Below are positions 34,801-45,714 of a stretch of 64,000 nt of DNA, piece after piece. The notes beneath the pieces are model-generated. The model saw only the letters and a list, made by a program, of their open reading frames with translations, searched no databases and was not told the DNA's origin. Every line of letters begins with the position of its first letter. The stretch's first letter is position 1. Where the stretch lies: positions 131,849,740 to 131,913,739 of the forward strand of contig JBAIZL010000002.1 of assembly GCA_036971475.1 (NCBI GenBank), written 5' to 3'. A program made the position numbers and the translations under genes. Source of the stretch: Prosapia bicincta. Its lineage: Eukaryota > Arthropoda > Insecta > Hemiptera > Cercopidae.

Positions 34801-35250
34801 AACTTTATTCAAAAGATTGATGTTTGATCATAGGGCCGGGGCGGTGTCTCGAGTTAACAGAGATGTTAATTAATAAAGATGTTTGACAAAGTTTTCACAA
34901 AAGTTTCAACATGAACAAAACATTAGAAAGTTTAAGACAACATAAAAGTTAGTTACAAACTGGCTGGTTCTGAAACGAAAAAGAATATTGGAGAAACATT
35001 TGTTTTGACATTCTTCTACAAATTCTTATGTTTTTATAGTTTCCTTATTCTAATTACAAAGAGAAGTATTTTAAAATCTTATTAGATTTATAACACATTG
35101 TATTAATTTTATAGATAATGTTATGGATAGTTTTAATAGAAAATGTATAATTGTTAAAAACAAACCTTTATTTTATACATACACTTTTTAAATTCAGGGT
35201 CCTGAACTAAGTTTATATTTTTAGTAGAAATTTTAACCTTAAATAGTTAC
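31829..35250 (-). other. WDR54 intron 3, 3.4 kb
   Basis: The donor is gtaact at 35250-35245 and the acceptor tag at 31831-31829. It contains a pogo/Tigger remnant (33173 to about 34500). The segments 31829-33170 and 34500-35250 show no gene. Confidence 0.8.
33173..34500 (-). mobile_element. Internally deleted pogo/Tigger-like element
   Basis: The left end is TA-CAGTAAAACCTTTGATAATCGG, like the other pogo-type ends here (39150, 46686). The minus strand encodes TKSEKTVSSIEDKIHAIKLL near 34150, an N-terminal helix. A few residues later FKRLYRCKLL and LLNVASWIATAWDAIRHLTL then VKSWQKLSGHK (33960-33760) follow. In full-length Tigger transposases the latter lies after the DDE core (lkSldLlda.y.Ia.AW..v...tI..cWrK). 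The catalytic middle is therefore deleted. The right end is not clear. Confidence 0.65.
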
Positions 35251-35461
35251 CCATAATTAGGAAGTTCTTGCAATTTTATTAATTCTTCTCTTACTAAATT
35301 CCATAGTAAAACTGATCCTCCTTCATCTGAAGATGCAACAAGATTTTCATTAGCTGTTATATCCATTATTGCTTCTTGATGTTCATGTTTGCGATCTACA
35401 AATATTATTGAACCATCTTCTCCAAGTATACCAAATAAACGCAAACATCCGACACTATTTC
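35251..35461 (-). CDS. WDR54: WDR54-like protein, coding exon 3
   Basis: The acceptor is atttttag above 35461 and the donor gtaact below 35251. It begins with two bases (ga) that complete a Gly codon with exon 2 and ends with gg that joins exon 4. Residues about 134-204 include SVGCLRLFGILGEDGSIIFV, HQEAIMDITANENLVASSDE and GGSVLLWNLVREELIKLQEL. This gives one and a half WD40 blades, with the S.DegGsvllW motif at the end of a blade. WD40 blades form a propeller used for protein-protein contacts. No enzymatic role is implied. Confidence 0.92.
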
Positions 35462-35665
35462 CTAAAAATAAAATTAAAGATTTTAAAAGCTTGTTAAAAT
35501 GTTATAAATATTCTAAACTGCAATGTAATAAATTTAATTTATAAAAAAAACAGAGTACTAATAAAAGAATATTCAAGAAATGGTTTCGAAAGAAAGTTAT
35601 TTTAACTATTGTTTGAATTAACAAGGTGAGCAATTTTTTTATATTTACAAATAATTATCTATTAC
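35462..35665 (-). other. WDR54 intron 2, 204 bp
   Basis: The donor is gtaata and the acceptor ttttag. It is the only short intron of the gene and has no recognisable insertion. Confidence 0.85.
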
Positions 35666-35846
35666 CAACACACAAGAATTCGTCATAAATTGTAGTAAGG
35701 CCTCTAGCAAAACTCTTGTCATGGAGAAATATGTCTTGGCATGGATGTGAGTATCTGCATTCAAGTCCATTGCAGTCAAAAATCTGAAGGCCCAAAGTAG
35801 ATAAAACAACAAAAACTATTTCATTTCCCAATGTACACCACATTAC
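35666..35846 (-). CDS. WDR54: WDR54-like protein, coding exon 2
   Basis: The acceptor is tattttag above 35846 and the donor gtaata below 35666. It starts in phase 0 (V-M-W-C-T) and ends after the first base of a Gly codon. Residues about 74-133 read MWCTLGNEIVFVVLSTLGLQ, IFDCNG, FARGLTTIYDEFLCVG. The run from hWc......vvl.s..GlqiyesnG to fArGi.....fiCvG aligns well, as remembered, with the N-terminal blades of animal WDR54. Confidence 0.92.
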
Positions 35847-35995
35847 CTAAAATAAACAGTATAAACAAGCATTTATATTATTCAAAATATCAAAAGCATA
35901 ATCATTGTGTATACTGTACAATATCTTAACCACTTAACCTACTAACCTGAGTTAACTCGGAAAATGAGTTTGTTTAAATTACTACACCGAGTTTA

Positions 35996-36128
35996 CTTGG
36001 AATGATTTTTTTTCTTGTGCCATGTGTTTCACAACTCAATATTAATCGATAATGTAAACACAGACAAAGATAATGCTTATGGCAGGTCCTAGTCTAATTA
36101 TAACCATGATTAGCTGACATTTGTTTAG
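35996..36128 (-). repeat. Interspersed module shared by several MITEs (third copy, inverted)
   Basis: On the minus strand this reads aacaaatgtcagctaatcat, then gtctgtgtttacattatcga and gtgaaacacatggcac. It matches 37354-37536 and 39430-39594, which lie inside two structurally different MITEs. Confidence 0.75.
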
Positions 36129-36872
36129 AATATTATGGCAGACTACTTGTTCTTACTTCCATGCATTTTGGTCATTGACTCTTATTTACAGTAGTCAGTC
36201 AATTCGCTCTTATTGACAGTTATCATTTATATGTGTGTCAGTTCACAATGCTCAAGTTTATTTCATAACGCTCAGTTTATATGTATGCTCATTGTTTTAT
36301 TGGATATTGTGTCTTGTTTCCAAATTTGTTTCATCTTCTTCAAGCCTATATGTCCTAGCTCATCCTAACATCCCTTAGGCTAACAGGGCGTCACTTCCCA
36401 GAGACACTATCACAAACTGCAAAAAAAAAAAAAACAAATCCAACTAACCAATGTATAGTTTGTGCTCTTACAGCTGATGCAAATGGCAAAAACGGAGAAA
36501 ATCCAGATATTTATGCTCTGACTTGTAATGTGGTACTATGTATTACACCATGCTTCAAAACTACCATACTCTCGCAAATATAGAAAACCTCACAAATTTT
36601 TACACATTTTATGTACATTTATTTAGATATTTATACATGAAAGTATATATATTTACTGCACATTTTGTGTTAAATGAATTACATTTTTACTGAAAGTGAG
36701 AGTAAACACATTCATTAGGTTAATGCCAAAATTCATTCAAAAGCAACAATTATTGCAAAGGTGTGCAGCATTTTTTTTTACAATAACCTCAAAGTTTTAA
36801 CCTACATGCATGAATAACATTTCATTATGTAAAATAGTAATTAAGTAAGTGTTGCATGTTATATATCATTAA

Positions 36873-37925
36873 CATGTTCAGCACGGTTAGCATACCGGCA
36901 CGCTCTGGGTAGCCTTACGAGGCACTGAGAGCATGCTGGTTTGCTCCTCGCTTCCCTTCTGAGAGACGGGAGCGCACTGGCACGCTCAATTGAAACTTCT
37001 CTAGTGTCGATACGTGTTTGTATAAAGGTTTGATTTTTACGTCAGTGCTTCAGAAGAGTTTGGAGAGCATCGTGGCTGAGTCGTTTTTAAATCAGACCAT
37101 ACCAAGTTAACTTATGATGCTTTAACTGAAACAATGCTTCAGGGAGTTTTATGAACAGATTGAATTTGGTTTAACTTTCATATTTTAATGTTTATTTTTA
37201 GTTTGAACCACTTAACACTACAAAATATCCGGTAAAAACAACGATTATAAAAATAAACTAAGCTTTCTGAACTAACACAAGAATAAACGATAACTGTCCT
37301 ATTAGAGTGAATGAACCAACTCGAGATGGGAACTGACTATTGTAAATATGAGTCATTGACAAAATGCTTGGATGCCCGGAAACCTAATGTGTCATCATAT
37401 GATTGTAGTAAACAAATGTCAGCTAATCTCGCTATAAATAGTCTCAGACGTGACATATGCATTATCTATGTCTGTGTTTACATAATCGATCTCTATTGCT
37501 TTGTGAAACACATGGCACCAACAGAAACAAACATTCCGAGTTAAAAGTTGAGTGTTAATTTAAGTATGTAGTATATTTTAGTAGTAGGTACTTTGAATTT
37601 GTATGTAAATTATCTTTTTTTCTGTCTCTTTTATTGTGTTTTATTATCTGTCATACAGTATTTTATCATTTGTATTTCTTTTTTTCAATTGTGACCCGAT
37701 AAATAAAACAATATTTTAACGTCTAATACACTGTTTTGATGTCCTCAATAAACCTGTATACGTTAGAAATAAAATTATTGAGATGAAAACAATGGGCATG
37801 ATAATTAGATGCTACGACAAACTATGCAATCCGCATAGCATTCCACTACCGTCAGAGGTGGAAGTTAACGAAAAAACATACAATATTTTGATGAAATCAC
37901 TAATACCGCCGCCGTGCTAAATGTG
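36873..37925. mobile_element. TTAA-flanked MITE-like element in WDR54 intron 1
   Basis: TTAA lies at 36869-36872 and 37926-37929. The left end is CATGTTCAGCACGG and the right end on the minus strand is CACATTTAGCACGG. These are short imperfect inverted repeats without the canonical CCC, so it is a piggyBac-like candidate rather than a sure one. It carries the shared module at 37354-37536. No transposase frame is recognised. Confidence 0.6.
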
Positions 37926-37952
37926 TTAACTGGGATACTTTTTTCCATTTCT

Positions 37953-38204
37953 TAATTAATTATTACACTTTTGATATTACTTCGACTAGACATATGTTAA
38001 CTAAAGGTTGTTAAATTGTTAACTTAGACTTAAAGGAAACGTTTTCGTCTTACGACTTCTTCAGCCTGCTGAAGCCTCTTCCGGGCTGAAGAAGTTGTAA
38101 GACAAAAATGTTTCCTCCAAGTGTAAGTTAACAATTTAACAACCTTTAGTTAATATAAAGTCTGGTAGAAAGTAATATCAAAAGTGTAATAAGTAATTAA
38201 CAAC
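37953..38204. repeat. Palindrome of two PLE ends with hammerhead-like motifs
   Basis: Near-perfect inverted repeat with its centre near 38072. The arms run from ttacacttttgatattact outward to the inner ttcagcctgctgaa. The left arm on the minus strand (38064 down to 38036) reads CTGAAGA-A-GTCGTAAGAC-GAAA. That is the hammerhead core CUGANGA, a 3-bp stem II with GUAA loop, and GAAA, with one extra base before stem II. The right arm on plus (from 38086) has CTGAAGA-A-GTTGTAAGAC-AAAA. The same sequence ends the PLE at 50123-50129 and 52604-52634. Confidence 0.8.
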
Positions 38205-38431
38205 CAGGTCGTCATGAACAGCAACAAGATTTCGATATTCTTAATTAACTTGGGTTAATAATTAAATGGTATTTATAAAACATATTTTACACGTTATGAT
38301 ACGAAAAAATAATTTTTTATTGAATACAGTTCTAATGAGATATATAGAATTAGAAATTCTCAATATTTTTTTGGGAAGGAAATGTGAAAAAAAAGTTTGT
38401 GCTTGGTTAAAAGAACTAATTTTTACAATAC

Positions 38432-38650
38432 CTGTGTAACAAGTGTAGTTTCATGTTGTTTCAAGTCTTTGTAAGGAAAAAATGTTGTCTCAGAATGTTC
38501 CTCCTTTAATGGAACGACATTTATAAATCCTTGATGGATTACTGCTATTGATTCAGAAGTTCTGCAGTTGTTCTCCCTATTCACAGCCAAATTGTTACAC
38601 ATTGCAGATGCTGATGTTACCAAATATAAGGTCTTTTTCTTCTCATACAT
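38432..38650 (-). CDS. WDR54: WDR54-like protein, coding exon 1 (start codon at exon edge)
   Basis: The acceptor tttcatttcag is directly followed by ATG at 38650-38648, so a non-coding 5' exon must lie upstream (not identified). It encodes residues 1-73: MYEKKKTLYLVTSASAMCNN then LAVNRENN, with ETTLVTQ at the end. The sASAmCNNLaV motif and the start position fit the N-terminus of animal WDR54. Donor gtattg, phase 0. If the real transcript enters this exon in frame from an upstream coding exon, the protein could be longer. WDR54 is a little-studied WD40 protein, reported to be linked to the plasma membrane and EGF receptor in human cells. Confidence 0.88.
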
Positions 38651-39147
38651 CTGAAATGAAAATCACATCTACTAAAGCTTTTTTGTAGTAAAATAAATAT
38701 GCAAATATTAAATTTTATTTATGAATCTATAGCAAGAATTTAGAAAAATAAAATGTTTACTTTAAAACAAAATAGTTTTATTTCAGATAGTAAAAATGAG
38801 GTTAATACATTTGCAGCTCAAAAAAATCGTATGATCATCCACAAAGGAAACTCATTATTCCTATTTAATTCTTATATATTTTATAATTTGGAGGTTTATT
38901 TTTTTTCCTTTCACCAAAAAGAGTTTGAGATTATCAAACCTTTTGTCTAGTCCAGAACCCTTAGTTTCTTTAACAGGCAGACTCAACAGGATTACCACAG
39001 TCCTCATTACCCATTTTTGTTTTGTAAAAGGTTCATATCATATCTGTTATGTGCATAAGTAAAGGTGTGATCTGGAGCAAAGGCAGCAACATTATTAAGT
39101 TTTGACAATACCATGCCAGTAATTCTCCCATTCTACTGATTTCTAAA
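38651..39147. other. Region upstream of WDR54 coding exon 1
   Basis: Must contain intron and possibly the 5' UTR exon of WDR54 further up. No promoter element could be identified with confidence, and the plus ORF at 38753-38950 is AT-rich and unrecognised. Confidence 0.4.
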
Positions 39148-39149
39148 TA

Positions 39150-40027
39150 CAGTAAACTCCCGATTATCCGCGGGCGGATTAACCGGTTTGCGGATTATCC
39201 GGGGTCTGCCATTGTTTTACAAATATCCAATTTTTATTCCAATCAGATTCATGTGTTTAAATTTCCAAACAGTGAATTACGGCGTAAATACATATAAGGC
39301 TTAATAGAAGTTAAGATGAAGGGAATAGATATGTAAATATGTACGTACTAATTTTTACATTGAAAGGGAAGCATCCCAACGCGGGCCAGCGAAATAAAAG
39401 GAGTGAGCAGGCTACTGTATATAAGAGACAATGACAAAATGCTTGGACGTCCGAAAAACTAATGTGTATCATAAGATTGTAAGCAAATATGTCAGCTAAT
39501 CTCGCCTATAAATAGTCTGAAACGTGACATATGCATTATCCATGTCTGTCATATACATTATCGATCTTTATGGTTTTGTGACACAAGTAGACACTGTGCG
39601 ACAAAATGGTTCTCAAGAAACTTAGATCGCACATTAAAGCTAAATCAATGCTTACAAAAAACAGACGAAAGTGACAGATTTTTTTGTTAAAAAGTGAAAG
39701 TATTATGTGTAAAGGAAATTACATATGTACATACATACTTACTTTTGACATATACTTATGTACGTATTGTAAATAGTTAGATATATAAATGTACATGTTA
39801 TAATCCGTCAAATACATCGACATTTTAAATTATTTTCTATATTTATTTTGTCCTCTGAAGATTATTTGTGAGTTTCATTAACCGGGGTCATTATTTGTGT
39901 AAACTTATGGCATAATAATCGATTATCGATAGTTTTGCGTATTCATTGTTCATAGCGGATTATCCGGGGAATTCGTTATCCGGCGTTGCCGGGCCACCCT
40001 ATTCCACGGATAATCGGGAGTTTACTG
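39150..40027. mobile_element. pogo-type MITE with TA duplication
   Basis: Left end TA-CAGTAAACTCCCGATTATCCG and right end (minus) TA-CAGTAAACTCCCGATTATCCG are a near-perfect terminal inverted repeat of about 23 bp. TA lies at 39148-39149 and 40028-40029. Both ends continue with ccgg-rich subterminal sequence (ggattatccgggg near 39191 and 39957). There is no transposase. It contains a copy of the shared module (39430-39594). Confidence 0.88.
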
Positions 40028-40430
40028 TACTTTTCTAATTCTACGATAGAAGAGCGTGTAGTGACTTTTGTATTATTGGTTACACTGCATGATAAATTTT
40101 CAACTGAAGTGCTATCCACTAACCAAAGTAGTTCATATGTATTTTTATAGGTTCAAAGAAAAATAATTTTACAATTCATACTCCAAATTGAGAAAATTCA
40201 AAATAAGAAATTGAATCTTTCTACTAAGCAACAGTATTCAAACTAATACAAATGAAATAATTATAATATTACATATGGAAGGAAATTATTTTTGAAGTTA
40301 GTATCAAAGAGATTTTTTCAAAATATTGATGGTTTTTATTTTTAATTGCTATGTACCAGGGAATAACACATGTATCATATCTGTTTTATCTTTTGAAATT
40401 TAGTTCTGTTACAGTACGAAGAGTTTAGAC

Positions 40431-40901
40431 ACGCAGCTCCCAACCTGTGGTTCGTGTATCCCCAGGAGTACGTAGAAGCCTGTGGGGTGGTACGTAAAAA
40501 TAATACCACTAATGGCAGACCTCAATATTAAACACTTTAGATTTGAAACAAATACTAGGTTACACTAGTAGTTGACAAGATAGTTGATAGGAAATTGCAT
40601 TGTGCTTGTATCTTTGTGTGCGCCTGAAAGCAGAGAATAGAATAGCGATGAAAAAATTCTATTTCAGATTTAGGTGAACAATACAAATGTAGGAATTTGA
40701 TGTTAAGAAACTTTCAGGGAACAGTATTTCGTGTTGCCACACAAAAATATCGTATACACAGCCGGTTGCCCTGGCTTCACCCATTACTTACAAGGCAGTC
40801 AGGCAACCACTCTTTGTATTAACTATGTCGAGGGAGGGAATACTCTTCATTGGAAACACTTTTTTAGGGGTACGTGAAATGAAAAAGATTGGGAGCCACT
40901 G
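40431..40901. mobile_element. hAT-like MITE with 8-bp target duplication
   Basis: gtttagac occurs at 40423-40430 and 40902-40909. The right end on the minus strand is CAGTGGCTCCCAATC and the left end is acgcagctcccaacc, an imperfect inverted repeat. Both ends are followed by a gtacccc/gtatcccc segment. An 8-bp duplication with a CAG..CTCCCAA terminus fits the hAT superfamily. Length 471 bp, non-coding. Confidence 0.8.
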
Positions 40902-40909
40902 GTTTAGAC

Positions 40910-41945
40910 TCAAATAATGACAATTGTAATTATTTAGGGTTTGAGTAAGGATTGCTTGCCTCTTAATTAATGATTAGTTCTATTGGCAAGAGCCATTATA
41001 TTAGTTCATATAAGGAGCAATAAATAACAGCGCTATAAATTTGGAAGTTTTGGATGTACAAGAAAAATATGTCCTGACAGCCAATGTAGTTTGTAAGGGA
41101 ACCTATGATTAGATGGAGATATTATAGGATTGCTGCTAATTTTTTAATAAATACCAAATTAGAGCAAAGTGAAGAGAGAACTCTGAAACTACAGGGGTAA
41201 ACAAAAGTAATGAATTGAGCGTAGGCAGACAAGGAGGTTGTGAGGTTCCAATGTCGGTATCCATGTAGTGATACACGCAGTAAATATAAAAAGCCTTTAA
41301 ATGTTTCTATTCAAACAAATAATAATTGTGAATAATTAATTAAATGAATTTTAAATAAGTAAAGAGTGGTGTAGTGATTAGGAAATAAATTATTAATCAT
41401 TGAGATTGAAATGAAGTGGCTACTGCGAAGTTTTAAGACCCACGCATCAGAGGCCAACAGGGAATCCAGACTGACATCAAAAAACAACACAGGATGGACT
41501 GGTCCTTACCAAAGCAACATATAAACTCTATTCATACCAGAGATTTATTATAAAGCAATTCATAATTGATTGAAACACTATAATTTACGATTTTATAAAG
41601 AACATTAAACTAAATATTTAAACAACTGTCAGAAATTTTAAAATTGCTAATCACTAACTAATTTTATTTAATAGAAGATAAAGAACCAGGAAACTATATA
41701 ATAACCTCATATATATAATACATAATAATATACATCTAATATACTTACATATACATATAATATATAATAATATACCTCATATAATAACCATAAGATATAA
41801 ACTCAACTAAAATCATTATAATAAATTATAGTAAAATATAATATATTAATAATAAATAAATAACATAAATTAAGGGATTATAAAGGCTCTCAAAGGCTCA
41901 TCTGCTTGGCAAAACTGGATAATTTAAATTAATAATATAAGGTAA
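40910..41945. other. AT-rich DNA, no gene recognised
   Basis: Includes a very AT-rich stretch of ata-type repeats at 41695-41880. No coding features. Confidence 0.55.
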
Positions 41946-41947
41946 TA

Positions 41948-42330
41948 CAGTAGCCATTGTGAAGTGTGATCATGCTTAATGTTATTTCATTTCACTTAAA
42001 GACAGATGAAATCATATAAATACATTGTAATTGAGTCGCTTATTGTAATCATATCTTCACCTATTGTTATCATTTATTTTTCATGCAATAAAATATGGGT
42101 TTACTAACACAGACCAAAAAAAAGTGTTTAGAAGTATCATAAGTTCCGAGAAATCATTTGAGCGATATGGTGACTGACACTTGTACATCACTCTGTTATC
42201 GACATGATTCATTAAGGATGTGTCATTCATATCCTGTTTGACTTTACTCAAGCACATCTTGTAGGTTTCATTAAATGTACAGCTAGTGGTTTGTCCATTT
42301 AGTTGTTCCTATGCCCAAAAATGTATAACT
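41948..42330 (+). mobile_element. Partial Tigger-like element, 5' end only
   Basis: TA-CAGTAGCCATTGTGAAG begins a stretch homologous over about 380 bp to the 5' end of the full copy from 42428. Shared blocks include tttgactttactcaa and cttgtaggtttcat. It is followed by about 100 bp of other DNA and then the longer copy in the same direction. Confidence 0.75.
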
Positions 42331-42427
42331 TTTCTTTTGAGAATGAATGTATTACTTTTACTTTTATATTAGGTGTCATACAGCTTAGTTATCTAAATTC
42401 TGTTATATAACGGTTGATTATTAGTAA

Positions 42428-44421
42428 TAGTGTAGCCGCTGCATAATGTGATCACGCTTAGCCTTATCATTCGGTTATTATTATCATTTCGCTTAATAAC
42501 AGACACAGAATCGTATAAAAACATTGTAATCGAGTCACTTATTGTCATCATTTAATTAGTCATAGAATAAAATATGCATTCAATAGCACAGACCAAACAA
42601 AATTGTTTATTAAGTATTCCAAATTCTGAGAAATTAGTTGAGTGATATGGTGACTGACATCCTGTCCATCAATCCTGTTATCAACATCATGGACTTGATT
42701 CGTTATCCATATGTCATTCATATCATGTTTGACTTTACTCAAATATATCTTGTAGGTTTCATAAAATGTATAATAGTTGTACGTCCATCTAGTTGTTCGT
42801 ATCCTAATCCCAATGATCACGCGACTACTGCACCATTTATTTCTTTATTTTCATATAAGTTTATGATTTCAGAGTGATTTTATGTAATTTAATTTTGGAA
42901 AATGTTTTTTTCATTTGTTTTGTGAAGTTTGTTGTCACTTGTAGATTCAAAGTTGACTAAGATGTCCGAATCTTTAAAGAAACGACGTGATTTTAAATCT
43001 TAAAAAAAACTTGACATTCTAGATTGATACAGTAAATTACTAAAAACGAGTCAAAGAAACGGTTTTTTACAACTTGGCATTTCACAACCGGTTATGTAAA
43101 ATTTTGAAGAACAAAATTCGTTCAAGGAACGATTCACACGTGGAATCAGCTTTGAAATTGTGGTTTAAAAATGATTGCGAGAAAGATGCTCGAGTTGATG
43201 GCCCATTAATGCGGCAAAAAGCTGAAAATCTACAGCAGGATTTTAAAACTACAGGTGGATGGTTCAATCGATAGAAGAAAAAAAATCATTGTTTATAAGA
43301 AAAAACGTGGTGAAAAAAAGACGCTGATTTTGTTGTAGCCGAGGACTGGTTATAATACGAATGACTAAAACTTTTGGCTGAGTTTCCTAGCTGTGTATAC
43401 AATGCAGATGAAACAAAATTTTATTATTGGGCTCTACCCGAAGATACTCATGTATTAAAAAATGAAAATTCTAGTGGCTGTAAAATATGTTAACCACACA
43501 TTGTGTTGTGTTGACGTGGTTGAAGAAAAGGAAAACTCTCAATCATCAGGAAATCTAAAAATAGTATTGAAACAACAGCAAGAATTACTGAAGAAAGTAA
43601 GGCAGTTACTTCAACATTACTGTTGAAATTGGTTACTGAAGAAGATTATACTGATGACGATATAAATGACAAATTTGTACCACAAAGATCTAAGCAGAAG
43701 TTTACCAAGCTCTTGAGCTTCTACGGCAGTTTGCTCAAAAAAAGCAGAAAATATCAACAAACATTATGAATAGGAAAAATTTATCAACAATATTTTACTG
43801 GAAGATGAGAAACAATTGAGGAATTATTTATGAAAAATTTAATAATTTTGAAAGTGTAAATACGCAAAGTTGCTTTATGTAATCATCTTAAATTCACTGA
43901 TTAATTAAAAAATACTTAACTAAGTGAATGCATAGGGATTCCTTATGTATTACTTAGTTACGTATTTTTAATTATAGTGTAAACACATGTTTAATGTCTT
44001 TAAGAGTTTTTATGAAGTTTTTTAAATAGTTCAATAGTTTTTAAAAAATATAATAGATTCAATTAGTATTTTAAAAAATCTATTACGGAATAAAATAATC
44101 TTAACTGAAGTAAGCACGCAAAATGTAACAAGTAGAAGACCTAGTTACAAAATTTTACTACAGTCAATAAGACTGTTTGGAGTTGCAAAATTTGGTAAGT
44201 AATCACTCACGATTTCCATCTGCCTTGATTACATTGAAGTTATAGTATTATAGAATTAAAATGACTTACTGTAATGCTAGGCCTAGATATCATTCTGTAA
44301 ACACTTGTGACCATGATACAGTGAGTTAAATACCGTACTTCTGTACATCGAGATTACAGGATCGGTTATTGTTATCAAGTATGGTTCTGATAAATATGGT
44401 TACCATAAGCGCCGGCTTCTG
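42428..44421 (+). mobile_element. Tigger-like (CENP-B/DDE) transposon, plus strand
   Basis: The 3' end reads ...AGCGCCGGCTTCTG-TA (minus: CAGAAGCCGGCGC) and pairs with a 5' end near tgtagccgctgc. The 5' and 3' flanks match the minus-strand copy at 15463-18056. Coding remnants: MSESLKKRRDFKS at 42962, HVESALKLWFKNDCEKDARV then DGPLMRQKAENL and TGGWFNR (43138-43270, CENP-B type HTH), NADETKFYYWALPEDTHVLK (about 43400, first catalytic Asp block). A jump then leads to ITEE...TEEDYTDDDI near the C-terminus. Most of the DDE domain is deleted. A palindromic PLE end (43876-43975) sits in its 3' half. Confidence 0.8.
43876..43975. repeat. Palindrome related to the PLE-F 5' flank
   Basis: aaaatacttaactaagtgaa is mirrored by ttacttagttacgtattttt around a centre near 43930. 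Next to it is taatcatcttaaattcactg, which also precedes the PLE at 28960 and the palindrome at 46765. Confidence 0.7.
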
Positions 44422-44625
44422 TATTAGTAAACTTTATTTTCACCATCGTTCATTTATTGTGCTAATTAATTGTTATTATACTAAGTAATAATTAAGGATT
44501 AATGTTAAATTGACTAACTACACATAATTAGTACCTGGATCCAACTTCTTGATTAGCTAGTCTGAAGTTTACTCCTGGCATTAAGTCTTGGTACCAAGTG
44601 TTTTAAAGTAAAATTATTATAACTA

Positions 44626-45600
44626 CAGTACCGCTCAAATTAATTGGAACACCAGGTAAATGACTACGATTCTTAAATGAAACACAATTTATTGACCACA
44701 AAAATTACAGCTCCCTAATAATTAATATGTCCTCCTTTGTTTTTTATAACCTCTTCACATTGTTTTGGCATTGATTCTATGAGTTTTTTGCATATATTTT
44801 TAATTACGTCATCATGGTACCATATTTTGATTACAGCAGTAATCGTGGATGTTTTTGTTGTAGAATCTTCTTTAGCGATCCTTTTTTTACAAATAGCCCA
44901 TAGATTTGTGATTGGGTTTAAATCGGGTGAATTGCCAGGCCATTCCAGAACTTTTACTTTGTTCTCAGAAAAAAATTCCTTGCATTCTTTAGTTGTATGG
45001 CATGGAGCAGAGTCTTGTTGAAAAATCTCATTGGCTTTTGGAAACATTTGCAAAAGGAGTGGGACAACTCTTCTTTGTAATAAAGTAATAAATTTGTCTG
45101 AGTTCATCATACCTTCAATTGGAACTAATGGCCCGGGACCATTATAGGACATACAGCCCCAAAACATTTTTTTAGGTTGATGTTTGGGTTGTTTAAGGAT
45201 GTGAGCTGATGTCTAAGCTTCATTCCCACTTCTGCGGACAAAGTTAACTTTATGTCCCTGAACCAAAAAATGTGTTTCATCAGAGAAAACGACGTTTTTC
45301 CAGTGTTCAACAGAGAACTTTTTGTAAGTTATAGCCCACTGCAAGCGTTTCTTCTTCATTGCCACAGTAAGAAGCTGCTTTTTCTTTGGTCGGTAAGCTT
45401 TTCGCTCAACTTCTGTCAACCTTCTTTTAACAGTACTAACATGAATATTAACTCCATTTTTGTTAATTTCTCATGCCAAATCTACAGCCGATTATTTTTA
45501 CTAATCTTTTTACCTTTGCTATTAAATATTGCCTTTATTTCTTTATTTTCACCCTTTGAATATTCGTTTTACTGGGAAAGAAGTAGTGATGCACTGGTAC
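44626..45600 (-). mobile_element. Tc1-like transposon, 5' truncated
   Basis: The 3' terminal repeat is TA-CAGTACCGCTCAAATTAAT at 44624. The transposase is on the minus strand. No matching repeat was found above 45600, so the 5' end is missing. Confidence 0.85.
44715..45530 (-). pseudogene. Tc1-type transposase with one in-frame stop and a changed catalytic residue
   Basis: From 45419 to 44715 one frame is open except for a TAG at 45215-45213. It contains NVVFSDETHFLVQGHKV (first Asp), MFWGCMSYNGPGPL, ANEIFQQDSAPCHTTK (second Asp) and WPGNSPDLNPITNLW. The last block is normally NP-I-E-N-LW, and its Glu completes DD34E. Here the codon is aca (Thr). The upstream DNA-binding half (SKGKKISKNNRL, VSTVKRRLTEVERKAY) is present with a frameshift near 45430. 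The enzyme would be inactive. Confidence 0.9.
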
Positions 45601-45714
45601 TCTTTGTTATGTAACATTAAGTAGCATGTTTTATTCCTATTAACATATTGCCGAAAGTATCAGATCTGATGCATGGACATTCTAGCACCACGAGAGTATG
45701 CATCTTACACTAGT

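Larger units (their letters stand above)
35847..38431 (-). other. WDR54 intron 1, 2.6 kb
   Basis: The donor is gtattg at 38431-38426 and the acceptor tag at 35849-35847. It holds a repeat module (35996-36128), a TTAA-flanked element (36873-37925) and a palindromic PLE end (37953-38204). Confidence 0.85.

Noticed and set aside
45252..45614. 120-codon ORF on the plus strand
   Set aside because: Antisense shadow of the Tc1 transposase.
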